From NCBI GenBank assembly GCA_017163975.1, contig JAFFSR010000316.1:1090001-1154000 (forward strand): a stretch of 64,000 nt of DNA, read 5' to 3'. The notes below the pieces were generated by a model that had not been told where the DNA came from, searched no databases, and saw only the letters and a program-made list of their open reading frames with translations. The translations under genes were made by a program, and so were the position numbers. Shown here in pieces: positions 54,923-64,000 of the stretch; positions within the stretch are counted from its first letter, which is position 1, and each line of letters opens with the position of its first letter. This DNA comes from Anastatus disparis. Lineage: Eukaryota > Arthropoda > Insecta > Hymenoptera > Eupelmidae.

Positions 54923-56165
54923 TATTTATTCTTTTTCGCCATTGAAACCGCTTTTCTGTTTCCTAAACATCGTGTATGAGTGTCTTCTGTTAGTAGGTAT
55001 CGGCGCCGTCGCTTGCTGGTTGTGTGGGTTCAACAATTTGTGTGTTTAGTTACTTGTCAGTGTTAGTGACATCAGTCGGTAATATAACATACATTGCTAC
55101 TTGACGATCGGCCATGTGATCAACTGTAGGCATCCAGGGCTCAGCACCGAAAATAAGGAACAGCAGAATTATTTCTCTGTTAGTTTCTCGCGGTGGCCCT
55201 GGCTACTGTCATGAATGTGGTGATTAGAATAAAAATAAATGTATAGTAATATTAAATGAAATTTAAGAAGAAAGATCTTTAAGTTTGTTTCAATTTAAAA
55301 TAAATTTTTTTATTGTTACGTAAAATACGAAGTTTTACAATTTTAAAATATGATTCTTGAAACTATTTTTCATTTAAAAAGCGCTTTTGTAAAATAAAAT
55401 GTTAGTGACGGTCATAATGATGATTATATACTTATGTACCGTAAGTATAGCATATGCTCAGAGTGAATAAAACGTAATTTCATTCATGTTGTGACAAAAA
55501 CTCTCAAAATATTTCGTTTTGATACTTTCGAATTTGAATTGCAATTTCCATTACAACTATAATTGTAAAAAGTTTAAAGCAAATCTTTAATATTTTAGAT
55601 CAGAATTTTTCTAAATCTAATTTGGTGCAAAGTGAATTTATAGTTGATTTAAAAATTATTATAAACAAAAATTGTTAAAATGAAGATGAAATGTATGGAT
55701 CGTAACCTTCTTTTTACTTTACTTCTAAAAAATTTACACGAAGAGTGCTGTACATTGATTTCGGCTTGATCTGTCTGTCCGTCGATCAAGCCACCGTCGC
55801 TATTCTCCTTCTCTTCCGTTAAGAAGGGACAAGTTTATACATTTTACATACAACTATTATATGCGCTTGGCTATGTGCCAAAATACGTCATGATATAGGC
55901 ATATATCTGCGCACATTTGAGTGCGTACATTTATTCTTATTAATTTCTATCACATCGGTATAGCTTCTTATTGCCATATGGCGTCGATGCATATGAAGAA
56001 AAAAACAGCAATATCTTGTGATAGTCTTCATTTAAATAAAACGTTAACGCTTTACTTTAATCATTTATATAGTTAATATTTAATTTCTTTAAATAAAATG
56101 CTTGTTTTCTTAATATATGAAAATTCATATTAAATAGATTCTATGCATTATGGTCAAAGGATAAT
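54923..56165. other. Spacer with a repeat shared with the far side of the copia element
   Basis: No gene was recognised. 55500-55645 (TTGATACTTTCGAATTTGAA and TTGCAATTTCCATTACAAC) is matched by 61655-61795. Confidence 0.5.
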
Positions 56166-56170
56166 AATAT

Positions 56171-56427
56171 TTATTAAAATATATTAGGTTACAATTCAAT
56201 AATTACGCAATGTAGTTAGAAAGTAAAAGTAACTAGATTTATTACTATAGTTGGTAACTACATTGAAAAGACACTGTAGTTTACGCAATATTGAGAGAGG
56301 TTAGCAACCAAACGAGCTGTATCAAAGTGATACTAAGTTTATCTCTTGTTATATTTTTTCTATACTTGATAATTATAATAAATTAGCAGTTATATTTACT
56401 TGCTGTCTTTTTTATTATTAAAATAAT
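56171..56427 (+). repeat. copia-like 5' LTR
   Basis: Pairs with 61285-61541. Exact outer base is uncertain by a few positions because the flanks are AT-rich. Confidence 0.8.
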
Positions 56428-56428
56428 A

Positions 56429-56443
56429 GGCTATGGGCCCAGA
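56429..56443 (+). promoter_or_regulatory. Primer-binding site, internal initiator tRNA type
   Basis: GGCTATGGGCCCAGA directly follows the LTR. It complements the anticodon region of initiator tRNA-Met (CUGGGCCCAUAACC), with one mismatch. Drosophila copia primes from the same internal region, using a cleaved half tRNA. Confidence 0.75.
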
Positions 56444-56846
56444 GCAAAAAAGGATTGTTAGCATAAAACCTGATTACCCAGAGCCAAAAGGTTTGTCAGG
56501 GTAAAGCCTGATTACAAAGAGCAAAAAGATTGCTATAGTTCGGAACATGTGCCTCATTTTCACTTCATAAAATTTCGGGGTGTTAAGTGACTACAGATAT
56601 AAATATCAAAGTAAAAATTGGTAGGACAAAATTAATCATATGATTCGGTACATGTGCCTTATTTTCGATTGTAAAATATCAGCGTGGGGACTGAATATAC
56701 GTAAAAACTTAACCTGAAAATTATAGAAAAGAAAGTTCTAAAAGCGTGATTTAGCTCTGTAAAATTAAGTGTAAAAGAATGAAGTAAAAGTTATAAGTGA
56801 AGTTTTTAAAGTTAAATAAAAACAAAAGAAATAAAAATAGAAGAAA

Positions 56847-57400
56847 ATGTCAATATCAAATAAATTTGAGACAGTTCAGAAATAAATTATCACGTTGGCA
56901 TTATGTGTAATATCGTCAGCATTAGATTTTAGCCAAATAACGCTGATTACAAAATGTAAAACAGCCAAAGAAGCAATAGATAAACTTGACACAATATATA
57001 AGAAAAAATCAGAACTTGCAAAGATATCGTTACTTGAGAAATTTCACCAAGTAAAAATGACTAAAGATGAGTCAGTTGTGCAATATGTAAAAAAGGTAGA
57101 AAATCTTGCACAAGATTTAAAGGATGCAGGTGAACAAATAACAGACAATACTGTCATTACAAAGATTTTGAGTACACTTCCTATGAAGTACAGAACCTTC
57201 AGACATGCATAATTGTCTATGAGTGAAGATGAACAAAACTTAAGTAATCTAACCTCTAGATTATTGGATGAAGAATCAAGTCTGACTATACAGAAAGTAG
57301 TGATAATGCTCTAACAACAGAGAGTGAGTATAAAACATATAGTAAAAATAAAAAGGTTAAATGTTTTATATGTAACAAATATGCTCATTATGACACATCT
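56847..57400 (+). pseudogene. copia-like gag, degraded
   Basis: Gag packages element RNA in virus-like particles. The frame starts MSISNKFETVQK (56847), hits a stop, then reads LALCVISSALDF, TAKEAIDKLDTIYKKKSEL and MTKDESVVQYVKKVENLAQD, the UBN2/gag signature. A stop after FRHA (57210-57212) and a later frameshift follow. The zinc knuckle is reduced to CFICNKYAHY at about 57362. About 70 residues usually found between the start and LALC are missing, so there is an internal deletion. Confidence 0.75.
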
Positions 57401-58265
57401 GAAAATACAGATGTGAATAATAAAAGAAAAGATGAAGCAAGTGGTTCTAAAGAGAACACAAACTATATGAAAGTAGCTTCAATTGAAGATAATGATTCAA
57501 GTAAATGGATCTTAGATAGTGGTACTTCATATCATATGCCATATAAAAGAGAATATCTCAATGATTTTGAAAAATATGATACAAATAGAAAAATCTATCT
57601 TGGCAATAATATAGTGATAGAAGCTCACGGTAGTGGTTCAGTCAATGTACGCTCATTTGTAAATGGTAAATGGATAGAAGCAGTAATGTATGATGTGAAA
57701 TATGTATCAGAGCTGAGAAATTTATTTTCTGAAAATACAACTATTGAGTATACATGAATATACAATTATAGGATTAAAAATAGTAAGAAGCGCAAATGTG
57801 TCACAAATATTCAAAGACAATAGATTAATAATAAAAGCAGTAAAAAATGAAAATAATTTGTCATATTTAAAGATTGAAACAGAAGTGTTTAATCAAATAA
57901 ATTATAGTAAAAGTTCTGATGCATGGCATCGTAGGATTAAAATTTTCAAAAGATGTACCCGACGCAGTTGATGGTATAAAAACTAAAGGTAAAAACAAAG
58001 AATTTTGTGAAGGATGCACATTTGGTAAGCAAAGCAAACAAAAACTTTGAAAATGTAATATAAAAGGTAATGGACCTGGAGAACTAATACATATGGATTT
58101 AAGTGGTATTATTAGAGAGTCATCTGTAAGTAGTTATCATTTTTTCTCAGTTCTCAAAGATGATTTTTCACAATACAGACATGTAAGTTTTGTGAGATAT
58201 AAATCTTATTGTGTAGATGAAATAAAAAATAATATTAATGCATGCCATAACCAAGAAATAGTATA

Positions 58266-58826
58266 TTACGTTCAGAGGTACGGGACAGGCTCATTACATG
58301 CGCGTGTAAGTTTGCTTTGCGAGACGTCTTCCAAGCAAAGCAATACACGCGCATATGATGAGCCTTTTTCGTGCCGGAAAGTGTATACAATTTTCTTTCA
58401 TGCCCGGCCGGAACTTCGTTATCCCAAAAAGATAAAAATTCATTTTTAAGTAAAAAAATATATTGGAAACAACTTCGAGTGAAAAGTCATTTGATTAGTT
58501 TGTTGTAGCGCACATGCGCAAGCAACTATAATATACGTTGAGAGTGTGAAGAACGTGTGTAATTATCACGTGTGTGTGTATTTCATAATTTTAACAGTCA
58601 TGTCTAACAATGTTAGATGTATAATAACAGAGGTTAGACATACTGAGTATATATAGATATACTCGGAACATGCAGCAGACAGTGAAGTGACCGAAACTGC
58701 TGTAGTATGGAGGTGCGCAGTGACTTCTGAGCATGTGACTGTAAAGAAAAACACGAATGTAATTTGCTTGTTTCCTGCCGCATTAGAGGCACTTTTAGGC
58801 GAAGTTCCGGCACGGGTATGAAGAAA
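58266..58826. mobile_element. Insertion in the copia integrase, two internal palindromes
   Basis: Integrase coding is lost after NACHNQE and resumes with RKIKHIKMDDG, bracketing about 560 bp of foreign DNA. The first part folds through GGCTCATTACATGCGCGTGT and ACACGCGCATATGATGAGCC (58287-58360). The second part (about 58393-58826) is bounded by TTCATGCCCGGCCGGAACTTCG and the near complement CGAAGTTCCGGCACGGGTATGAA. Target duplication not resolved; one element or two side by side are both possible. Confidence 0.6.
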
Positions 58827-60344
58827 GGAAAATTAAACATATTAAAATGGATGATGGTACAGAGTTTAACAATACAAATCTAAAAACTTTTCTAGAACAG
58901 AAAGGAATTTTGATCACAGTTACTTCTCCTTATACTCCAGAACAAAATGGAAGAGTAGAGAGCAAATATAGAATAAATACAGCTACATATATACTCAACC
59001 GGACACCAAATAGCAAAATGAATAATACAACGCTAATAGAGAGATGGACAGTTATAAGAGCAAATTTACAACATGAAAAAATTTTTGTTATGCAGAGTAT
59101 GAATTGAAACCAAAACAATTCAGAAATAAGTTATCAAAGAAAGCTAAAAAATTAGTTTTAGTAGGTTATGAAGGTGAAAGAAATTATAGATTATTTGACC
59201 CAGAAACCAACAAAGTAACAATATCAAGACATGTAAAATTTGACGAAAGTAAGTTTTTTCAATAGGACAGTTTATATTCTTATGAAAAATCCAGTAACAG
59301 AAAAGGAAGAAAAAAAAGAATGATAAAGAACAAAAGAATGATGAAGAACAAAAGAATGATGAAGAACAAAAGAATGATGAAGAACAAAATGACGAAGAAG
59401 AACAATGCAATGATGAAGAAAAAAATAATTATGAAGAAAATAGTAATAATGAAGAAGATAAAAGCAATACTCATGATGATTTAAGCAGTAGTGATGATTA
59501 TAAAAGTATGAGTGAAGAAAATGAAACACAAAATATAAGAAAAAGTGAAAGGATAAGAAAACTTAAAAGGTTATAAACCAATGTTATATTATGAATATTC
59601 ATAAAAAATATACCAAAGAACTTTGATAATGCTATGAAAATGGGTTGGAAGGATGCGATTCATGAAGAATTGAATGCATCAGAGAAAAATAAGACATGAA
59701 CAATTGTACCCAAACCAGATTGAAAAATTGTAATTGATAGTAGATGGATTTTTACAGAAAAAGAAGTTGATGGAAATGCAATCAACAAGGCATGTCTCGT
59801 TGCAAGAGCTTTCGAATAAGAAAATGTACAAAATAGTTTTGCTCCAGTTGCAAGATTAATGGCTGTAAGAATATTATTTGCGATAGCTTTATAAAAAGAT
59901 TATACATTTTGTTATGCAGATGTGAAATCAGCTTTTCTAAATGATAGATTAGATAGTGAAGTGTATATGCAAATACCTGAAGGTACATATAGTCAAAATA
60001 ATAGCAAAGTACGTAATCTTAATAAGGCATTATACTAGATGAAAGAAGCATCAAAATGTTGAAATGCTAAAATAAATGAATTTTTGATAAATTTAGATTT
60101 TAAAAGATCAAATGTAGATACTTGTTTATATTATAAAAATGTAATTTATATTTTAATTTATGTAGATGATATTTTAATTTTTAGTAAATCTAGAAAAGAA
60201 TTCAAAAATATTAATGAAAAATTAAAAAATAAATTTGAAATGAGAAGTTTTGAAAATAATAATAAAATAAAATTCTTGAGATTAGAAATTGAAGAGATTG
60301 GTAATAGGATAGTATTTAATCAAAAATCTCTAATAGTAAAAATA

Positions 60345-60500
60345 TTAACCCCTTAACTGGCTATGTATCATATATGCACAAAAAAAGTCGTGCCAAAACT
60401 AGCTATGTATCATATATGCACATATTTTTCATTGTGAAGTATTTGTGGCTACCAGTTTTAGCACGAAAAGTTATAAAAGCCTTACCAGTTAAGGGGTTAA
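60345..60500. mobile_element. 148-bp TTAA MITE in the copia RT
   Basis: The body is 60349-60496 with TTAA at 60345-60348 and 60497-60500. Ends CCCCTTAACTGG and CCAGTTAAGGGG. An internal CTATGTATCATATATGCAC occurs twice as a direct repeat. The copia frame reads SLIVKIL before and KECNMNECKEQRLPM after, in register once one TTAA is removed. A piggyBac-type driver is inferred from the CCC end and TTAA. Confidence 0.9.
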
Positions 60501-61284
60501 AAGAATGTAATATGAATGAATGTAAAGAACAAAGATTACCAATGGAAACTAATTTAAAATTATAAAAAGGAAAAGAAAGCAAAAAACAATGAGAAATTGC
60601 CCTACAGGGAATTATTAGGAAGTTTAATGTATTTAATTTTAGGCAGTGGGCCAGATTTGTGCTATGCTATAAATTATTTTGCTAAATTTCAAACTTGTTA
60701 TAATGAAATTCATTGGAAACATTTAAAAAAATGTATTACGTCATATAAAGTAGACTATAAATGATGTTTTAGTCTTTGAAAAGAAAAAAAGGTAAAAATA
60801 ATTTAGAAGCATATGTAGATGCAGATTATGCAAATAACATTAATGGTAGAAAAAGTGTAAGTGACTTTATGCTACAGTAATTTAGAAATAAAGTTATATG
60901 GCGAAACAAGAAACAAAAAATTATAACTTTATTAAGTTGTGAATTTGACTATGTAGCATTAGCTAAATGTCTAAAAGAAGTAAAATTTGTAAGAAATTTG
61001 CTAAAAGAAGTATTTAATTGCAATGACGTACCGATTGTTTATGAGGATAATCAATCATGCATTTATTTAGTTAAAAATTGGGAAATAAGAAGAAACAAAT
61101 ATTGATATTATATGATAAATTGATATTAAATATCATTTTGTTAGAAATGAAGTTGAAGAGGAAAAAATTAAACTATATTATATTCCTTTAGATAATCAGC
61201 TAGCTAATATTTATATTAGATGTTTAAATGTGAATGTGCACATAAAAATGTTAAATAAGATAGGAATCATTGAATTGAAGAAGG

Positions 61285-61541
61285 ATATTAAAATATATTA
61301 GATTACAATTTAATAATCCCAGCATGTAGTTACAAAGTAAAAGTAACTAGATTTATTACTATAGTTGGTAACTACATCGAAAAGACACTGTAGGATGCAC
61401 CATATTAAGAGAAGTTAACAACTAAGCGAGTTGTACCAAAGTGATACAAAATTCATCTCTTGTTATATTCTTTTTATACTTAATAATTTTAATAAATAAG
61501 CAGTTATATTTACTTGCTGTGTTTTTTACTATTAAAATAAT
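61285..61541 (+). repeat. copia-like 3' LTR
   Basis: Pairs with 56171-56427. It is preceded by a purine-rich TTGAAGAAGGA (61273-61284), a plausible polypurine tract. Confidence 0.8.
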
Positions 61542-61811
61542 AATATCTTACAAGATTCTGGTTTTAAAAAAATTAAAGTTTAGAATAGTCAAATGTGAAG
61601 TGAAAATGTGCAAGCGCTAAGAATAGATACAAGCCAATCTTTTAACAAAAGCTTTCGAAATATTTGATTTTGATACTTTTAAACTTGAATTGCAACTTTT
61701 ATTGCAACAACTGTAAAAAGTTTTGAGTAAATCAGTAATATTTTAGATGAGTATTTTAAAAAATCTAATTTTGTGTTGAGTGAATTTATTCAAACGGAAA
61801 GTAGCAACAGT
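61542..61811. repeat. Flank repeat matching 55500-55645
   Basis: 61655-61795 resembles 55500-55645 in direct orientation (AATATTTGATTTTGATACTTT, TTGCAACTTTTATTGCAAC, TAATATTTTAGAT, GAGTGAATTTAT). The two copies sit outside the copia LTRs. Confidence 0.65.
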
Positions 61812-61812
61812 G

Positions 61813-62342
61813 CACAGTGGGACAAAACCCATTAAAAATGGCGGGAAATTCGGATTTCACTGCATTTTAGTTGAAACTGAAAAAAATGGGATGTACTCGT
61901 TTTCAACAGCACTACATAGATCCGTATTCATTTGATTGATATATTAACCGGTTACCTAGCACGGCATCATTCACTTTCTGGGCTCAAAATGGCAAAGACT
62001 CTTGTCAATGTATATGAGAAAGCATCGATATAACACTAAAAAAGTATCTAGTAGCCACCATTTTAGATCCGCCATTTTGAATTCTTCAATTCTGATCTCA
62101 GATTCAGATTCAGCGACCCCTAAATTAAAGTGTACCAAGTTTCATTTAAATTGATTGGAAAACAAGAAAATTATTTCATTTGATCATATACGATGCATTA
62201 TCAGAATAAGCCTGACTTTTTTTTTATCATATATGATCAATTGCCAGGTAACCAGTCAAGTAATTATATTTTTAAAAAAATGATATATCTACATATCTAT
62301 GACTACATCATTTAAAGCTAATGATATGTACTCTCATCGGTT

Positions 62343-62419
<77 letters not shown>

Positions 62420-62740
62420 ATATTTCATATCAATTCCTATAATCAAAAAATAAAAATCACCAAAATTCTAAAAATATATTTAATTTTGTACCCAAAGCAA
62501 ACAAAAATATTTTCATATATATATTGAACCGAATAGAGTACATATCATTAGTTTTAAATGATGTAATCATGGATATGCAGATATATAATTTTTTTTTTAA
62601 ATATAATTACTTAATATATCGATCAAACGAATACGGATCTATGTAGTACTGTTGAAAATGAGTACATTTCATTTTTTTACAGTTCCAACTCCAGTGGAAT
62701 CCGAATTTCCGTCATTTTTAAGGGGTTTCGTCCTACTGTG
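61813..62740. mobile_element. CACAGTGGGAC-ended inverted-repeat element
   Basis: The ends are CACAGTGGGACAAAACCC and GGGTTTCGTCCTACTGTG. The arms pair via GAATACGGATCTATGTAGT and its complement, AAATGAGTACATTTCAT-type sequence, and the inner pair GTACTCTCATCGGTTCAATAT / ATATTGAACCGAATAGAGTAC, which closes on a (TA)n at 62346-62415. The left arm is about 300 bp longer because of the nested insert. No clear target duplication. Non-coding. Confidence 0.75.
61946..62259. mobile_element. Nested insert in the left arm
   Basis: Bases 61948-62257 have no partner in the right arm, which reads continuously across the point. Its ends CCGGTTACCTAGC and TTGCCAGGTAACCAG are complementary over about 10 bp. 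AA flanks both sides, the only duplication visible. Non-coding. Confidence 0.55.
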
Positions 62741-62751
62741 CGGTGGTTTGT

Positions 62752-62920
62752 TTAACCTTCAGGCGGCCGGCATGACCCCTTTCGGGGTCATCTGATGTTG
62801 GCCACTTATCAAATCATGATTTGTAAAAAATTTCCATACTAAACTTTCAAAAATATCTAGTGGTAAGTAGCCAACATCAGATGACCCCGAAAGGGACCAC
62901 CCCGGCCGCCTGAAGGTTAA
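62752..62920. mobile_element. 161-bp GC-tipped TTAA MITE
   Basis: The body is 62756-62916 with TTAA on both sides. Ends CCTTCAGGCGGCCGG and CCGGCCGCCTGAAGG are perfect, and CTTTCGGGGTCATCTGATGT pairs with its complement further in. The AT-rich tip is near 62820-62850. The arms are nearly identical, so insertion or fixation of the fold is recent. Confidence 0.9.
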
Positions 62921-63129
62921 TCTGTGAAAGTGTGTATTATTAAAGCGACTTCGAAGTAGCTTTTCTTTTCGAAGTCGAAAGATTAAATAATACAACAAAG
63001 ATCAGTGATATATTTTTAATCTGTTCCGAACATCCAGGACTGAACTTAAGCTTAAAAATTGATGAGATAATAATAAACTCTGCGACTAAAAATATGATTG
63101 CACAAATAAAATAAAAATAAACGGAAAAT

Positions 63130-63288
63130 ATGAGAGAGGAATACGTAAGTGACATAATTAATAATACCAAAAATGTGGATTTGGATGTAATATGTAATTC
63201 AGAAATTCAAAAATTAAAAGTAGAAAACTCTCTATTAAAACAGCTGGTTATGGAATTGAAAGAAAAAATTATCAACTTAGAAGTGTAA
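63130..63288 (+). CDS. Short coiled-coil ORF, possible retroelement ORF1 start
   Basis: A 52-residue frame from ATG at 63130 to TAA at 63286-63288. Residues about 22-52 (NSEIQKLKVENSLLKQLVME, then LKEKIINLEV) show heptad spacing of Leu/Ile/Val typical of a coiled coil. It resembles N-terminal segments of ORF1 proteins of arthropod non-LTR elements, but I cannot name a family, and the downstream sequence (to about 63440) is not clearly coding. It may equally be a chance frame in AT-rich DNA. Confidence 0.3.
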   Translation: MREEYVSDIINNTKNVDLDVICNSEIQKLKVENSLLKQLVMELKEKIINLEV

Positions 63289-64000
63289 TCGATAATAACA
63301 ACACTGAGGAAAAAGCAAACAAACTAACATACTCAAAAGGAGTGACTGCATAAAATATAAAACAAATAGATTTACAAAATCAATAATCAAAAAGGAAATG
63401 ATATGACAAGAATAATTTGAAAAAATGCGTTGCTGGCTGCTTGACTAAAAAGAGAAGTTTTTATTCAAACAAAAAAAATATATTTTAAAAATGGTATGAA
63501 ATACATACACTGCCGCCGAGATGCTTTTGCCCCCCTTCGTCTAAAATTGACTTATCTAAAAAGTTTTATAACTCTGGAAAAAATGGTTGTAGCCTAAAAA
63601 TTCCAACGGGATTCGAAAGATTGTTGAAAATTCTTTCAAAAACTATTGGTTTGATATAAAAAAAACATTCTTTTTGTATCTCTTATCCTTGTTTAAAAAG
63701 AAATTTTTTTTAACTTTGTTTTGACTTTGTAAAGTAGTGTTCAATTTTAGTAGAAATCGTTACATTAATACAAAACCAAATAGATTTTAAAGCTTATATT
63801 TCGACGATGAAAATGCAATATCGAACGTCTAGATTCGACCTTTTAAACCAGAGTTATAAGATTTTATATTTAAAAATAAAGTTTTTTTCGATGTATGAAT
63901 ATCTCTGAATATAAGAGGAATAGAAAAATTTGTCAGAGAAAGAAAATGTTCCTTTTTGGTCAAACAATAATAATATATAATAAAAAACTCATTTCGAAAA
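63289..64000. other. AT-rich spacer to the window end
   Basis: No gene, repeat or inverted repeat was recognised. Confidence 0.4.

Larger units (their letters stand above)
57413..61110 (+). pseudogene. copia-like pol, interrupted and degraded
   Basis: Protease: KWILDSGTSYHM near 57505, with the catalytic Asp in DSG. Integrase: a WHRR zinc-site remnant, FGKQSKQK, GELIHMDLSG, DDFSQY, then after the insert KMDDGTEFNNTNLKTFLEQK and TVTSPYTPEQNGRVE. The C-terminal GYEGERNYRLFDPETNKV and an acidic (Glu-Gln-Lys-Asn-Asp)n linker end in RKSERIRKLKRL. RT: VDGNAINKACLVARAFE, FAPVARLMAVRILFAIAL, ADVKSAFLNDRL, EVYMQIPEG and catalytic YVDD at about 60160-60172. RNase H: GSLMYLILGSGPDLCYAINY, YVDADYANNINGRKS and EDNQSCIYLVKN. 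Many stops and frameshifts are present; two insertions interrupt it (58266-58826 and 60349-60496). Confidence 0.85.
56166..61546 (+). mobile_element. copia-like LTR retrotransposon
   Basis: Left LTR 56171-56427 and right LTR 61285-61541, each about 257 bp, share AAAGTAACTAGATTTATTAC, TGGTAACTACAT, GACACTGTAG and GCAGTTATATTTACTTGCTG. A candidate 5-bp duplication AATAT lies at 56166-56170 and 61542-61546. Between them are the primer site, gag and pol in the copia order (protease, integrase, RT, RNase H). LTRs are visibly diverged, so the insertion is old. LTR ends do not show clear TG...CA. Confidence 0.85.

Noticed and set aside
59144..59529. Reverse-strand Phe/His/Ser-rich frames
   Set aside because: They are the complement of the acidic Glu-Gln-Lys-Asn linker of the copia pol gene.
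1..64000. CRISPR arrays, operons, ribosome binding sites, prokaryotic insertion sequences
   Set aside because: Repeats are tandem or inverted transposon repeats without unique spacers, and all coding relics are of eukaryotic elements.

Overview
The window is strongly AT-rich eukaryotic DNA with no recognisable single-copy host gene. It is a dense, many-layered accumulation of transposable elements, palindromes and tandem repeats. The element mix (Penelope-like, copia with a Drosophila-type internal initiator-tRNA primer site, a long-TIR Tc1/mariner relative, Helitron, a Mutator-like transposase of the metazoan type, a CR1/Jockey-group LINE, tRNA-derived SINEs and many TTAA-flanked MITEs) fits an arthropod and most probably an insect. 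A hymenopteran is plausible but cannot be proved from this sequence. Every coding element found is broken by stops, frameshifts, truncation or insertions.

Layout. 0-12.7 kb holds a reverse-strand SINE, several palindromic MITEs, a 1.75 kb element made of inverted 116-bp repeats (2721-4472), a second SINE (7567-7965), a (TA)n-studded minisatellite (7.97-9.52 kb), an 81-bp satellite (9.6-10.05 kb) and a decayed Mutator-like transposase (11.03-11.86 kb). 13.3-16.3 kb is a large palindrome with a microsatellite at the matching place in each arm. 17.7-20.45 kb is a 5'-truncated Penelope-like element (PLE) on the minus strand with a degenerate hammerhead-like motif near its 3' end. 22.6-25.35 kb is a minisatellite interrupted by a TA-flanked MITE and by an SVA-like composite retroposon, each of which carries a further nested MITE. 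26.1-28.25 kb holds two foldback elements.

32.65-37.5 kb is a 4.85 kb inverted duplication containing a 1147-bp tandem duplication. 38.3-39.5 kb holds two minisatellites. 39.6-45.09 kb is a Helitron helicase fragment joined to a second PLE, whose GIY-YIG domain is split by a 3.35 kb foldback transposon that itself carries a TTAA MITE. 46.16-49.8 kb is a long-TIR Tc1/mariner-superfamily element with a DD41D triad and three in-frame stops. It abuts a second copy (49.81-50.8 kb) of the 26.1 kb foldback family. 52.1-54.83 kb is a LINE; 56.17-61.54 kb a copia-like LTR element with two later insertions; 61.8-62.9 kb two more inverted-repeat elements.

The genes do not form a host pathway; they are selfish replicons and their parasites. 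What stands out is the palindromic DNA (six structures of about 0.9-4.9 kb plus many short ones) and a consistent nesting order. Palindrome arms and reading frames can serve as built-in empty sites that date and delimit later insertions. No prokaryotic features (operons, ribosome binding sites, CRISPR) are present.
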